Below are positions 1 through 9,038 of a stretch of 64,000 nucleotides of DNA, in pieces. The notes under the pieces are model-generated. The model saw only the letters and a list, made by a program, of their open reading frames with translations, made no database searches and was not told where the DNA came from. How positions within the stretch are numbered: position 1 is the first letter of the stretch; the number at the start of each line of letters is the position of its first letter. The stretch covers positions 1 to 64,000 of the forward strand of contig NZ_QGTJ01000008.1 in the NCBI RefSeq assembly GCF_003182095.1, read 5' to 3'. This DNA is from Plasticicumulans acidivorans (GTDB lineage: Bacteria > Pseudomonadota > Gammaproteobacteria > Competibacterales > Competibacteraceae). A program made the translations under genes and the position numbers.

Positions 1-141
1 CACCTGGCGGGCATGAAGGACTCGAAGGTGATCGTGGCGGTCAACAAAGACGAAGAAGCGCCGATCTTCCAGGTGGCCGACTACGGCATCGTCGGTGACC
101 TGTTCCAGGTCGTGCCGGAACTGTCGAAGGCCCTGGGCTGA
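1..141 (+). CDS. etfA: Electron transfer flavoprotein alpha subunit, C-terminal fragment
   Basis: Only the last 46 codons are in the window; the gene starts upstream. The visible residues match the C-terminal FAD-binding end of ETF alpha: a [14 protein letters not shown] stretch, then ADYGIVGD and a closing helix ending in ELSKALG. In the family this part binds FAD and helps pass electrons from acyl-CoA dehydrogenases to ETF:quinone oxidoreductase. An acyl-CoA dehydrogenase gene follows 164 bp downstream, so the two probably work together in acyl-CoA oxidation. Confidence 0.93.
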   Translation, partial: HLAGMKDSKVIVAVNKDEEAPIFQVADYGIVGDLFQVVPELSKALG

Positions 142-305
142 TTAGGGAAGCACGGCTCCCGTGTTGAACGGTTTTGATGTTTGACCCCCCCTTGGTCCGC
201 ATTCCCGCTGCCCCGGCGCGGGTTTGCGGATCATCTTTTTTCAGAACAATGCACCGCGCGGCACGGCAGTGTTCGTGCTCGCGACAATGAGAGAAGGAGA
301 GGTTG

Positions 306-2084
306 ATGAGCACGTATACCGCACCTATTCGTGACATGCTTTTCGTCATGACCGAGCTGGCCGGTCTCGATACCGTGGCAGCCCTGCCGGGCTTCGAAGA
401 AGTACCTGACTTGGCCGAGGCGGTGCTCGAAGAAGCTGGCAAGCTGGCGGGCGAAGTGCTGGCACCTCTCAACAGCGACACCGGCCACACCGGCGCGCAG
501 TGGACGGCCGACGGCGTCATCGCTGCCGAAGGCTTCAAGGATGCCTACTGGCAGTTCGTCGAAGGTGGCTGGAACGGCCTGTCCTGCCCGGCGGAGTTCG
601 AAGGGCAGGGGCTGCCCGAGCTGCTCGGCACCGCCACGCACGAGATGTGGCAGGCGGCGAACATGTCCTTCGCGCTGTGCCCGATGCTGACGATGGGTGC
701 CATCGAGGCGATCCACCATCACGCCAGCGATGAACTCAAGGCCGCGTATCTGCCGAAGATGGTCAGCGGCGAGTGGACCGGCACGATGAACCTGACCGAG
801 CCGCAGGCCGGTTCCGACCTCTCGGCGGTGCGCTCCAAGGCCGTGCCCGAGGGGGATCACTATCTCGTCTCCGGGCAGAAGATCTTCATCACCTGGGGCG
901 ATCACGACATGACGGAGAACACGATTCACCTCGTGCTCGCCCGTCTGCCCGATGCGCCGGAAGGCGTCAAAGGCATCTCGCTGTTCGTCTGCCCGAAATT
1001 CCTGCTCGATGCCGACGGTGCGCCGGCCCAGCGCAACACCGTGCAGTGCGTGTCGATCGAGCACAAGCTCGGCATCCACGGCAGCCCGACCTGTGTGCTG
1101 GCCTTCGAAGACGCCGTCGGCTATCTGGTCGGCGAGCCGAACAAGGGCCTGGGCTACATGTTCACGATGATGAACGAGGCCCGCCTGAAGGTCGGTCTGC
1201 AGGGCCTGGCGATCTCCGATCGTGCCTACCAGCTGGCGCTTTCCTATGCCAAGGAGCGCGTGCAGGGGCGTCCGGCGAATGCCAAGGCCGGTGACCGCAC
1301 GGCGATCATCGGCCACGCCGACATCCGTCGCATGCTGCTGACGATGAAGTCGCAGACCGAGGCGATGCGGGCGATCGCCTACACCACCGCCAGCTACATG
1401 GACATCGCCCGCCACAGCGAAGATGCGGCCACCGCCGCTGCCGCGCAGGCCCGCGTCGACCTGATGATCCCGATCGTCAAGGCCTGGAGCACCGAGGTCG
1501 GCCAGGAAGTCACCTCGCTCGGCGTGCAGGTGCACGGCGGCATGGGCTACGTCGAGGAGACTGGCGCGGCGCAGTTCCTGCGTGACGCTCGCATCACCAC
1601 GATCTACGAAGGCACCACGGCGATCCAGGCCAACGACTTCGTCGGCCGCAAGGTGGCTCACGACGGCGGCGCGGCGCTCGGCGTCCTGCTCAATGAGATG
1701 AAAGCCACGCTGGAAGAGCTCGCTGCGGCCCCCGGCGACGATCTGGCGGCGATCCGCGCCTCGCTGACCGAAGGCGTGCGGGCGTTGGAAGAGCTGGGAC
1801 AGTGGGTCGTTGCCAACTTCAAGCCGAACATGGTCGACGTGCTCGGTGAAGCGGTGAACGCGGTGATGCTGGCCGGTTACGTCTGCGGTGGCTGGCAGCT
1901 GGCGCGCGCTGCGCTGGTCGCCAATGCCAAGCTCGCCGCCGGTGAGGACCCGGCCTTCTACGAGGCCAAGGTGCTGACTGCGCGCTTCTACGCCGAACAG
2001 CTGCTGCCGAAGGCCAGCTCGCTGCTGACCACGGTGAAGACCGGTGCCCGCACGATGATGGCGCTGACGGAAGAGCAGTTCTGA
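306..2084 (+). CDS. Acyl-CoA dehydrogenase (FadE-like, long form with C-terminal domain)
   Basis: This 592-residue flavoprotein would oxidise an acyl-CoA to the 2-enoyl-CoA and pass electrons to ETF, whose alpha subunit is encoded just upstream. The dehydrogenase core spans roughly residues 50-460, with the TEPQAGSDL and GGMGYVEE motifs and the catalytic glutamate in YEGTTAIQ (about E435). About 130 C-terminal residues form the extra helical domain of the ~590-residue subfamily. ATG at 306 is chosen because AGGAGA lies just upstream at about 295-300; a TTG directly before it (303) is the less likely start. A strong terminator follows at 2145. The chain length of the substrate cannot be read from the sequence. 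Confidence 0.93.
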   Translation: MSTYTAPIRDMLFVMTELAGLDTVAALPGFEEVPDLAEAVLEEAGKLAGEVLAPLNSDTGHTGAQWTADGVIAAEGFKDAYWQFVEGGWNGLSCPAEFEGQGLPELLGTATHEMWQAANMSFALCPMLTMGAIEAIHHHASDELKAAYLPKMVSGEWTGTMNLTEPQAGSDLSAVRSKAVPEGDHYLVSGQKIFITWGDHDMTENTIHLVLARLPDAPEGVKGISLFVCPKFLLDADGAPAQRNTVQCVSIEHKLGIHGSPTCVLAFEDAVGYLVGEPNKGLGYMFTMMNEARLKVGLQGLAISDRAYQLALSYAKERVQGRPANAKAGDRTAIIGHADIRRMLLTMKSQTEAMRAIAYTTASYMDIARHSEDAATAAAAQARVDLMIPIVKAWSTEVGQEVTSLGVQVHGGMGYVEETGAAQFLRDARITTIYEGTTAIQANDFVGRKVAHDGGAALGVLLNEMKATLEELAAAPGDDLAAIRASLTEGVRALEELGQWVVANFKPNMVDVLGEAVNAVMLAGYVCGGWQLARAALVANAKLAAGEDPAFYEAKVLTARFYAEQLLPKASSLLTTVKTGARTMMALTEEQF

Positions 2085-2144
2085 TCACGCGTGCCTGAGC
2101 CGCGGCCGGTTCTGCCGGCCGCTGTAAAATAGGTACTTTTAAAA

Positions 2145-2173
2145 GGCGGTTCCTTCGGGAGCCGCCTTTTTTT
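2145..2173 (+). terminator. Rho-independent terminator after the acyl-CoA dehydrogenase gene
   Basis: A 9-bp stem (GGCGGTTCC / GGAGCCGCC, one G-T pair) closed by a TTCG tetraloop is followed by seven T residues. It lies 60 bp after the acyl-CoA dehydrogenase stop and separates that unit from the transporter genes. The next 300 bp (2174-2478) hold no convincing gene and presumably carry the transporter promoter; no clear -35/-10 pair stands out. Confidence 0.92.
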
Positions 2174-2478
2174 GTCCGAGACAGTGCGAACGGAGCTGCG
2201 CTACCGGCGATGCGGCAGATGGGTTTCCGTGTTCGGCATGCATGACGGTCCGCCGTCAGCGATGGTCGGATGGCGGCCGAACCGTTCAGAAAATTTGTCC
2301 GATTCGACTGTTGCTTTGCTGGAGCCTGACTAGACTTGCTCCAGATCAATGACGCCGCGACCGTACAGGCAGGCGCATTGTGTCGCGACCTACGACGAAG
2401 AGTGCACAGAACACTCTCGCGGCCGTATCCCCGGAATGCTCGGCACTCCGGTGGCTCGGCAACCACCGGAGGAATGGC

Positions 2479-3258
2479 ATGAGCGAGGATTTCGTTCTCG
2501 AAACCCGCGGTCTGGTCAAGGAGTTCCGTGGCTTCGTCGCTGTCGACCACGTCGATCTGCGCATTCGCCGCGGTCACATCCATGCGCTGATCGGCCCCAA
2601 CGGCGCCGGCAAGACCACGGTCTTCAACCTGCTGACCAAGTTCCTGACGCCGACGCGCGGCGAGATCCTGTTCAACGGCGACGACATCACCTATGTGCGG
2701 CCGGCGCAGATCGCGCGCCGCGGCATCGTGCGTTCGTTCCAGATCTCGGCGGTGTTCCCGCACCTGACGGCGCTGGAAAACGTGCGCGTGGCGCTGCAGC
2801 GCAAGCTTGGCACCAGTTTCCACTTCTGGCGCTCGCAGCGTTCGCTGGAAGTGCTCGATGCGCGCGCCGCGGAACTGCTGGAAGACGTCGGCCTGGCGCA
2901 GTACCGCAATACCGTCACCGTGGAAATGCCCTACGGCCGCAAGCGCGCGCTGGAGATCGCCACCACGCTGGCGCTCGAACCGGAACTGATGCTGCTCGAC
3001 GAGCCGACGCAGGGCATGGGCCACGAAGACGTCGACAAGGTTGCCGAGCTGATCCGCCGGGTGTCGGCGGGTCGCACCATCCTGATGGTCGAACACAACC
3101 TGAGCGTGGTCTCGCGGCTGGCCGATCGCATCACCGTGCTGGCGCGCGGCGCGGTGCTGGCCGAGGGCGACTACGCCGAGGTGTCCCAGAACCCGCAGGT
3201 GCGCGAAGCCTACATGGGGCGCTCCGACGATCAGCCAGCCGGAGGCGTAGCCGGATGA
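2479..3258 (+). CDS. livG: Branched-chain-amino-acid-type ABC transporter ATPase (LivG-like)
   Basis: A 259-residue ABC ATPase of the LivG family, expected to power import through the LivH/LivM permeases encoded downstream. Walker A is GPNGAGKTT (about residues 37-45) and Walker B is ELMLLDEPTQGMG. The signature loop is a degenerate MPYGRKRALEIA, as is common in LivG proteins. ATG 2479 is supported by GGAGG 7 bp upstream. The gene overlaps the next ATPase gene by an ATGA junction, so the two are translationally coupled. The real substrate may be an amino acid or another small organic acid. Confidence 0.92.
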   Translation: MSEDFVLETRGLVKEFRGFVAVDHVDLRIRRGHIHALIGPNGAGKTTVFNLLTKFLTPTRGEILFNGDDITYVRPAQIARRGIVRSFQISAVFPHLTALENVRVALQRKLGTSFHFWRSQRSLEVLDARAAELLEDVGLAQYRNTVTVEMPYGRKRALEIATTLALEPELMLLDEPTQGMGHEDVDKVAELIRRVSAGRTILMVEHNLSVVSRLADRITVLARGAVLAEGDYAEVSQNPQVREAYMGRSDDQPAGGVAG

Positions 3259-3977
3259 CCAGCGCATTCCGTCCCGATTTCGAGGCGCTGCAGGTCAGCA
3301 ACCTGCACGCGTACTACGGCGAGTCGCACATCCTGCACGGCATCGAATTCGAAGTGCGCCGCGGCGAGCTGATCACGCTGCTCGGGCGCAACGGTGCCGG
3401 CAAGACCACCACGCTGCGCGCAATTCTCGGCCTCACCGGCCGGCGCAGCGGTTCGGTTAACCTCAATGGCCAGGAGGTCATCGACTGGCCGACGCACCGC
3501 ATCGCCCATCTCGGCGTCGGTTACTGTCCGGAGGAGCGCGGCATCTTCGCCAGCCTCTCGGTCGAGGAAAACCTGGTGCTGCCGCCGCAGGTGCGCTCCG
3601 GCGGCATGAGCGTCGAGGAGCTCTACGCGATGTTCCCCAACCTCGCCGAGCGGCGCAAAAGCCAGGGCACGCGGCTGTCGGGCGGCGAACAGCAGATGCT
3701 GGCGATGGCGCGCATCCTGCGCACCGGCGCCAATCTGCTGCTGCTCGATGAAATCACCGAGGGCCTGGCGCCGGTGATCGTGCAGAAGCTCGGCGACGTG
3801 CTCGGCGCGCTCAAGACGCGCGGCTACACCGTCATCCTCGTCGAACAGAACTTCCGCTTCGCCGCACCGCTGGCCGATCGCCATTACGTGATCGAGCACG
3901 GCAAGGTCGTCGAATGCATCAGCCGTGAACAACTACCGTCCCGCATGGACGCCCTGCATCAGCGACTGGGTGTCTGA
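3255..3977 (+). CDS. livF: Branched-chain-amino-acid-type ABC transporter ATPase (LivF-like)
   Basis: A 240-residue LivF-type ATPase, the second nucleotide-binding subunit of the importer. It has Walker A GRNGAGKTT, the signature LSGGEQQMLAMARIL, and Walker B LLLLDEITEGLAP. The Walker B region has Ile-Thr after the Glu where most ABC proteins have Pro-Thr, as seen in some Liv ATPases. The start ATG at 3255 overlaps the livG stop (ATGA). The binding-protein gene follows after 48 bp. Confidence 0.92.
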   Translation: MTSAFRPDFEALQVSNLHAYYGESHILHGIEFEVRRGELITLLGRNGAGKTTTLRAILGLTGRRSGSVNLNGQEVIDWPTHRIAHLGVGYCPEERGIFASLSVEENLVLPPQVRSGGMSVEELYAMFPNLAERRKSQGTRLSGGEQQMLAMARILRTGANLLLLDEITEGLAPVIVQKLGDVLGALKTRGYTVILVEQNFRFAAPLADRHYVIEHGKVVECISREQLPSRMDALHQRLGV

Positions 3978-4025
3978 AGGCCAGACGGCGGACCACCGCC
4001 GCTCAACCACCGAGGAGAACATCCG

Positions 4026-5240
4026 ATGAACTTTGCACGTAAGGCCGGCTACGCCGCCGTGCTCGGCGCCCTGGCAGCGGGTGCGGCACAGGCTGAGATT
4101 TCCGACGGTGCCGTCAAGATCGGCGTGCTCACCGACATGTCCGGCACCTATTCCGACCTCGCCGGCCCCGGCGTCGTCGCCGCTGCCGAGATGGCCATCG
4201 CTGACATGGGCGGCAAGGTGGCGGGCAAGCCGATCGTGATGCTCAGCGCCGACCACCAGAACAAGGCGGACATCGCTGCCAACAAGGCGCGCGAATGGGG
4301 CGATGTCGAGAAGGTCGACGCCTACGTCGATCTGGTGACCACCAGCACCGCGCTGGCAGTGATGGAGATCGCCAAGCAGACGCACAAGGTGGTGCTGATT
4401 TCCGGTGCTGGCTCCTCGCGCATCACCAATGAGGACTGCAATCCGACGGCGATCCACTGGACCTACGACACCTACGCACTGGCTAAGGGCACCGGCTCGG
4501 CGATGGTGAAGGAGGGCGGCAAGACCTGGTTCTTCCTGACCGCCGACTACGCCTTCGGCCAGAATCTGCAGAAGGACGTCACCGCCGTCGTCGAGGCCAA
4601 TGGCGGCCAGGTGCTCGGTGCCGTCAAGCATCCGTTCCCGGCGACGGATTTCTCCTCGTTCATCCTGCAGGCGCAGTCCTCCGGCGCGCAGGTCATCGGC
4701 CTGGCCAACGCCGGCGCCGACACCACCAATGCGATCAAGGCCGCCAACGAGTTCGGCGTCGTGCAGAGCGGGCAGAAGCTCGCCGGCCTGCTGGTGTTCA
4801 TCTCCGATGTGCACAGCCTCGGCCTGCCGGTGGCGCAGGGCCTGACGCTGACCACCGGCTTCTACTGGGACTACGACGACAAGACCCGCGCCTGGTCGAA
4901 ACGCTTCTTCGAGAAGACCGGCAAGATGCCGACGATGGTGCAGGCCGGCGTGTATTCCTCGCTGATGCATTACTTCAAGGCGATCGAGGCGACCGGCTCG
5001 GATGACGGCCCGACCGTCGTCAAGCAGATGAAGGCCACGCCGGTCGAGGATTTCTTCGCCCGTCACGGCAAGATCCGCGAGGACGGCCGCATGGTCCACG
5101 ACATGTACCTCGCCGAGGTCAAGAAGCCCGCCGAGAGCAAGCAGCCGTGGGATTACTACAAGATCCTGCGCGTGATCCCGGGCGACGAGGCCTATCTGCC
5201 GCTCAGCGAGAGCAAGTGCCCGCTGGTGAAGAAGTCCTGA
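4026..5240 (+). CDS. Periplasmic substrate-binding protein of the liv-type ABC transporter
   Basis: A 404-residue type I periplasmic binding protein (Peripla_BP_6 family). A Sec signal peptide covers about residues 1-23 and ends in AGAAQA. The mature chain opens with the family pattern VKIGVLTDMSGTYSDLAGPG. An A/G-rich ribosome site (GAGGAGAAC) precedes ATG 4026. It sits between the ATPase and permease genes and should deliver the ligand to LivHM. Several relatives bind aromatic acids or amides rather than leucine, so the ligand is not assigned. Confidence 0.9.
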   Translation: MNFARKAGYAAVLGALAAGAAQAEISDGAVKIGVLTDMSGTYSDLAGPGVVAAAEMAIADMGGKVAGKPIVMLSADHQNKADIAANKAREWGDVEKVDAYVDLVTTSTALAVMEIAKQTHKVVLISGAGSSRITNEDCNPTAIHWTYDTYALAKGTGSAMVKEGGKTWFFLTADYAFGQNLQKDVTAVVEANGGQVLGAVKHPFPATDFSSFILQAQSSGAQVIGLANAGADTTNAIKAANEFGVVQSGQKLAGLLVFISDVHSLGLPVAQGLTLTTGFYWDYDDKTRAWSKRFFEKTGKMPTMVQAGVYSSLMHYFKAIEATGSDDGPTVVKQMKATPVEDFFARHGKIREDGRMVHDMYLAEVKKPAESKQPWDYYKILRVIPGDEAYLPLSESKCPLVKKS

Positions 5241-5307
5241 TCCAGCCGCCGGTCGGCGGCCGGCTGCATGCCGGTCGCCGGGGTCGCCTCTGCGCCGGAG
5301 CCTACGC

Positions 5308-6192
5308 ATGGATTTCCTGAACATTCCCTTGCCCGCCATCCTCGCGCAGCTCGTCGTCGGACTGATCAACGGATCGTTCTACGCGCTGCTCAGCCTCGGC
5401 CTGGCGATCATTTTCGGCCTGCTCAACATCATCAACTTCGCGCATGGCGCGCAGTACATGCTCGGTGCCTTCGTCGCCTGGTTCGGTGTGCAGTACCTCG
5501 GCGTCAACTACTGGGCGGCGCTGATTCTGGTGCCGCTGACCGTCGGCGCCTTCGGCATGCTGCTCGAACGCACACTGCTGTCGCGCCTGTACCGCGAGGA
5601 CCATCTCTACGGCCTGCTGCTGACCTTTGGCCTGGCACTGATCATCGAAGGCGTGTTCGTGCAGCTCTACGGCGTTTCCGGCAAGCCCTACGCCACGCCC
5701 GAGTCGCTGCGCGGCGCGCTCAACCTCGGCTTCATGTTCCTGCCCAAGTACCGCGCCTGGGTCATCGTCGCCTCGCTGGTGGTCTGCCTCGGTTCCTGGC
5801 TGATCATCGAGCGCACCAAGCTCGGCGCCTACCTGCGCGCCGGCACCGAGAATTCGCAGCTGCTGCAGGCCTTCGGCGTCAATGTGCCGCTGATGATCAC
5901 GCTGACCTACGGCTTCGGCGTGGCGCTGGCGGCCTTTGCCGGCGTGCTGGCGGCGCCGATCTTCCAGGTCAGCCCGAAGATGGGCTCCGACTTGATCATC
6001 GTCGTCTTCGCCGTCGTCGTCATCGGCGGCATGGGCTCGATCCTCGGCTCCATCGTCACCGGTCTCGGCCTCGGCCTCGTCGAAGGGCTGACCAAGGTGA
6101 TCTGGCCGCAGGCGTCGGGCACCGTCATCTTCGTCATCATGGCGATCGTGCTGCTGATCCGGCCCGCGGGCCTGTTCGGCAAGGAAAAGTGA
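5308..6192 (+). CDS. livH: ABC transporter permease (LivH-like)
   Basis: A 294-residue inner-membrane permease with about eight hydrophobic segments and the LivH landmark LAIIFGLLNIINFAHG near residues 30-45. The C-terminal conserved loop is VVIGGMGSILGSIVTG. It would form the channel with LivM, encoded 12 bp downstream. The start ATG 5308 lies 67 bp after the binding-protein stop, with GGAG at about 5297. Confidence 0.92.
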   Translation: MDFLNIPLPAILAQLVVGLINGSFYALLSLGLAIIFGLLNIINFAHGAQYMLGAFVAWFGVQYLGVNYWAALILVPLTVGAFGMLLERTLLSRLYREDHLYGLLLTFGLALIIEGVFVQLYGVSGKPYATPESLRGALNLGFMFLPKYRAWVIVASLVVCLGSWLIIERTKLGAYLRAGTENSQLLQAFGVNVPLMITLTYGFGVALAAFAGVLAAPIFQVSPKMGSDLIIVVFAVVVIGGMGSILGSIVTGLGLGLVEGLTKVIWPQASGTVIFVIMAIVLLIRPAGLFGKEK

Positions 6193-6204
6193 GGGGCCGC
6201 CGCT

Positions 6205-7140
6205 ATGTATCAACGTACCCTCTACTTCGTGCTGTGCGTCTGCCTGCTGCTGGCACCGCTGGCGATCTACCCCGTCTTCCTGATGAAGATGCTGTGCTTC
6301 GCGCTGTTTGCCTGCGCCTTCAACCTGCTGCTCGGCTACGTCGGCCTGCTGTCGTTCGGCCACGCCGCCTTCTTCGGCCTGGCCGCCTACGTCACCGGCC
6401 ACGTGCTGAAAGTGCTGGAGCTGCCGACCATCGTCGGCCTGCTCGGTGGCACGCTGGCGGCCGGTCTGCTCGGGCTGGCGGTCGGCCTGCTGGCGATCCG
6501 CCGCCAGGGCATCTACTTCGCGATGATCACGCTGGCGCTGGCGCAGATGGTCTACTTCTTCTTCCTGCAGGCCGACTTCACCGGTGGTGAAAACGGGCTG
6601 CAGGGCGTGCCGCGCGGCAGCTTTCTCGGCCTCGATCTGCAGGACGACCTGAACCTGTATTACTTCGTGCTGGCGATCTGCATCGGCGGCTTCGTGCTGG
6701 TCTACCGCACCGTGCATTCGCCGTTCGGCCAAGTGCTGAAGGCCATCCGCGAGAACGAGCCGCGCGCGATCTCGCTCGGCTACGAGGTCGACCGCTACAA
6801 GCTGCTCGCCTTCGTGCTTTCGGCGAGCCTGGCCGGGCTGGCCGGGGCGCTGAAGTCCGTGGTGCTGCAGCTCGCTTCACTCAGCGACGCGCACTGGCAT
6901 GCCTCCGGCGAGGTGGTGCTGATGACGCTGCTCGGTGGCATGGGCACGATGCTCGGCCCGGTGGTCGGCGCCGGTACCGTCGTCGCGCTGCAGAACTACC
7001 TGGCTTCGAGCCCGGTCGGTGTCTGGCTGCCGGCGCCGGTGGTGCTCGGTGCGATCTTCGTGGTCTGCGTGCTGGCCTTCCGCCGCGGCTTCATCGGTGA
7101 GCTGCAGGCGCTGGCGAAGAAGTCCTTCAACCTGTCCTGA
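6205..7140 (+). CDS. livM: ABC transporter permease (LivM-like)
   Basis: A 311-residue permease of the LivM family, partner of LivH. Characteristic segments are FNLLLGYVGLLSFGHAAFFG near residue 35 and the cytoplasmic loop TVHSPFGQVLKAIRENEPRA. It is the last gene of the ATPase-ATPase-binding protein-permease-permease cluster; spacing within the cluster is 0-67 bp, consistent with one operon from 2479 to 7140 and perhaps including the Cache protein downstream. Confidence 0.92.
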   Translation: MYQRTLYFVLCVCLLLAPLAIYPVFLMKMLCFALFACAFNLLLGYVGLLSFGHAAFFGLAAYVTGHVLKVLELPTIVGLLGGTLAAGLLGLAVGLLAIRRQGIYFAMITLALAQMVYFFFLQADFTGGENGLQGVPRGSFLGLDLQDDLNLYYFVLAICIGGFVLVYRTVHSPFGQVLKAIRENEPRAISLGYEVDRYKLLAFVLSASLAGLAGALKSVVLQLASLSDAHWHASGEVVLMTLLGGMGTMLGPVVGAGTVVALQNYLASSPVGVWLPAPVVLGAIFVVCVLAFRRGFIGELQALAKKSFNLS

Positions 7141-7172
7141 TCCCTGTCGGCGCCGTTCCGGAGATTCCCGTC

Positions 7173-7640
7173 ATGCGTGCTCGTAGCCTGTGCTGGGCGC
7201 TGTTACTGCTGTTGTGCAACGGGCTGGCGCTGGCGCAGGAAGCGCCGGGGACCAAGCAGGAGGCAGTGGCGCTGGTCGGTCGCGCACTGGCGCACGTGCG
7301 CGAGGTCGGGCTCGAACAGGCGCTGCAGGACATCAACGCCCCGGACAGCGCCTTCCGTGATCGCGATCTGTACGTCTTCGTCTACGACTTCAACGGCACC
7401 AACCTCGCCAACGCCGCGCCGACCGCGACACCCGGCAGCAACCTCAAGGACTACCGCAGCGAGGACGGCAAGCTCGTCATCCAGCAGATGATCGAAATGA
7501 GCCGCACCCACGGCGGCGGCGCCTTCGAATACAGCTGGCTCAACCCGCAAACCGGCAGGCCGCAGCAGAAGATCAGCTACTTCAAGCGCATACCCGATGC
7601 CAACGCCTTCCTCGGTGTCGGCTACTACAAGCCGGAATAA
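7173..7640 (+). CDS. Small exported single-Cache-domain protein
   Basis: A 155-residue protein with a signal peptide (about residues 1-21, ending ALA) followed by one Cache-type ligand-binding fold. The pattern RDRDLYVFVYDFNGTNLANA, the GGGAFEYSW strand and the final FLGVGYYKPE are typical of single Cache (sCache_2-like) domains. In larger proteins this fold is the sensor of chemoreceptors and histidine kinases; here it stands alone and is periplasmic. It starts 32 bp after livM and may help sense or bind the same ligand as the transporter, which is inference. Confidence 0.75.
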   Translation: MRARSLCWALLLLLCNGLALAQEAPGTKQEAVALVGRALAHVREVGLEQALQDINAPDSAFRDRDLYVFVYDFNGTNLANAAPTATPGSNLKDYRSEDGKLVIQQMIEMSRTHGGGAFEYSWLNPQTGRPQQKISYFKRIPDANAFLGVGYYKPE

Positions 7641-7738
7641 GCGCCTGACTGGCTGCCCGCGGAGGCTTTGTTGTATGCTCCGCGTCCCGCTGCAGGGGCG
7701 GCCAGGCGAACCCGGCCCGCCGTCCCGAACCATCTTTA

Positions 7739-7826
7739 GGAAGAGTGGCAGAGCGGTTGAATGCACCGGTCTTGAAAACCGGCGATGGGCGACCATCCGT
7801 GGGTTCGAATCCCACCTCTTCCGCCA
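7739..7826 (+). tRNA. tRNA-Ser(UGA)
   Basis: An 88-nt type II tRNA. The acceptor arms GGAAGAG and CTCTTCC pair, with discriminator G and encoded CCA (7824-7826). The anticodon loop CTTGAAA gives TGA at 7773-7775. A long variable arm and the GTTCGAATC T-loop are present, as in serine tRNAs. The last 14 bases plus two more are repeated at 19157, marking this gene as the integration target of the downstream element; the tRNA itself remains intact. Confidence 0.97.
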
Positions 7827-7828
7827 AT
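7813..7828 (+). repeat. attL: left copy of 16-bp attachment-site repeat
   Basis: CACCTCTTCCGCCAAT covers the 3' end of tRNA-Ser and two bases beyond. The identical sequence recurs at 19157-19172. Integration at a tRNA 3' end is the usual habit of P4-type integrases. Confidence 0.93.
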
Positions 7829-7867
7829 TTTGCCAGTTTTACTGGGCTTCCCGCAGGGTTCTGATGG

Positions 7868-7891
7868 CGCACCCGCCTAAAAACCCGCCTA
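7868..7891 (+). repeat. Candidate integrase arm-type site, left end
   Basis: Two copies of ACCCGCCTA spaced by AAA, within a 24-bp block that is repeated exactly at 19003-19026 inside the right end. Paired short repeats about 40-150 bp inside both ends of an element are typical of tyrosine-integrase arm sites. A reversed variant lies at 14073-14100. Confidence 0.7.
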
Positions 7892-7937
7892 TCCCGAAGT
7901 GATGGGATGCGATGGGGTAAGGCCCTGTGAGACGATG

Positions 7938-7964
7938 AAAAAAGCCGCCCTCGGGCGGCTTTTT
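7938..7964. terminator. Bidirectional terminator after the methylase gene
   Basis: A run of A, the stem GCCGCC / GGCGGC with loop CTCG, and then a run of T form a symmetrical terminator. It lies 22 bp past the stop of the leftward methyltransferase gene and would also stop read-through from the tRNA side. Confidence 0.85.
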
Positions 7965-7986
7965 CTTTCTGGCTCCCGCGTTCCGA

Positions 7987-8982
7987 TCACAACGCGAGTT
8001 CGGCCTGCCTGCGGAAGTCCTCGATGCTCACGGACTCGCCCGCCACAATCCGGTCGTACAAGGCCTGCATCAGCTCCGGGCTCACGCTCTTGTCGAGGAA
8101 GCGGAACGACGATGCAGCGACGTACTCCGGCAATGCCTCGAAGGCCATCCAGCGCCGTCCCTCCGCCTCTGCTACCTGCCCCGTAGTGTTCGAGCCCCCG
8201 AAGATGTCCACAACGAGGTCGCCCGGGTCTGTGAGCATCCGAATGAAGAACTCAGGCAGCTTCGCCGGGAAGCGCGCGGGGTGCCCCTTGATCCCTACCG
8301 CCTTGCAGCCGGACAGGTACTGACCGTTGGACTCGGAGTTGGAAATCTGTAGCAGGTTCGGCGGGATCGCTCCGCCGTTGTCCTTGGCGAACCCCTTGCC
8401 GATGTCGTGCCCAGAGGGGCGGACCTTGGGCGTGTAGAACTTGTCCGGGTCCTCGATCAACTTCTTCATCCGGTCGCTGTACGGGGCCAGAACCTTCGTG
8501 ATGTCCGACTTCGGCCACTCGGTCTTGCTGAACCACCATACGGTGTTGATCGAGTCCTTCACGCGCAGCTTGCGCTTGTTCACCCACTCAATCGGGCTCG
8601 GCAGCTTCGACGGGTTGAACCAATAGAAGTCCTCCGCGAGGAAGAAGCCCAGCTCATCGACCATGCGGATCAGGACGCGGAAGTTGTAGAGGCTCCGCGC
8701 CGGGACGCCCTTCATGTAGGCCCCGCCGAAGTCCACCACGAAGCTGCCGTCATCACGCAGCTTGCGATGGACGATGCGCCCGAACTCCAAGAACCAGTCG
8801 ATGTACTCGTGCTGGTCAAGGTTCCCGTACTCCTTCTGACGTTGCAGGGCGAACGGCGGGCTGGTGATCACGAGGTTCACGCTTCCGTCCGGTAGCTCCT
8901 CCAGCAACTCCCGCGAGTCGCCAATGAACGTGGCCCCCTTGGATGTGTAGTAGGCGGGGGCGGTCTTGGATTTCATCAGCAT
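7987..8982 (-). CDS. pvuIIM: PvuII-type N4-cytosine DNA methyltransferase
   Basis: A 331-residue beta-class amino-methyltransferase. Motif IV TSPPF is at residues 40-44 and the SAM motif region [10 protein letters not shown] is at about 259-268, the order expected for N4-cytosine enzymes. Long stretches match my recollection of M.PvuII (for example [13 protein letters not shown] and [19 protein letters not shown]), so the target should be CAGCTG. Compared with M.PvuII, the N-terminus is somewhat shorter. It diverges from the C and R genes, as in the PvuII system. It appears intact and would protect the host whatever the state of the endonuclease. Confidence 0.93.
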   Translation of the reverse strand: MLMKSKTAPAYYTSKGATFIGDSRELLEELPDGSVNLVITSPPFALQRQKEYGNLDQHEYIDWFLEFGRIVHRKLRDDGSFVVDFGGAYMKGVPARSLYNFRVLIRMVDELGFFLAEDFYWFNPSKLPSPIEWVNKRKLRVKDSINTVWWFSKTEWPKSDITKVLAPYSDRMKKLIEDPDKFYTPKVRPSGHDIGKGFAKDNGGAIPPNLLQISNSESNGQYLSGCKAVGIKGHPARFPAKLPEFFIRMLTDPGDLVVDIFGGSNTTGQVAEAEGRRWMAFEALPEYVAASSFRFLDKSVSPELMQALYDRIVAGESVSIEDFRRQAELAL

Positions 8983-8989
8983 GCGGTGC

Positions 8990-9016
8990 TACTCAAAGTC
9001 TGTAGATTCATTGTCA
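8990..9016 (+). promoter_or_regulatory. Tandem C-boxes between methylase and controller genes
   Basis: ACTCAAAGTC (8991-9000), spacer TGTA, and GATTCATTGTC (9005-9015) match the two-site GACTnnnAGTC-type operators bound by restriction-modification controller (C) proteins. They lie 23 bp upstream of the controller gene and just upstream of the divergent methylase start, so one dimer pair could control both directions. Confidence 0.75.
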
Positions 9017-9038
9017 TCATCTGCGCATTATCTCGCGG

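Noticed and set aside
7739..7826. Disruption of tRNA-Ser by the island
   Set aside because: The full tRNA, including acceptor stem and CCA, is retained at the left junction; only a 16-bp fragment is duplicated at the right.
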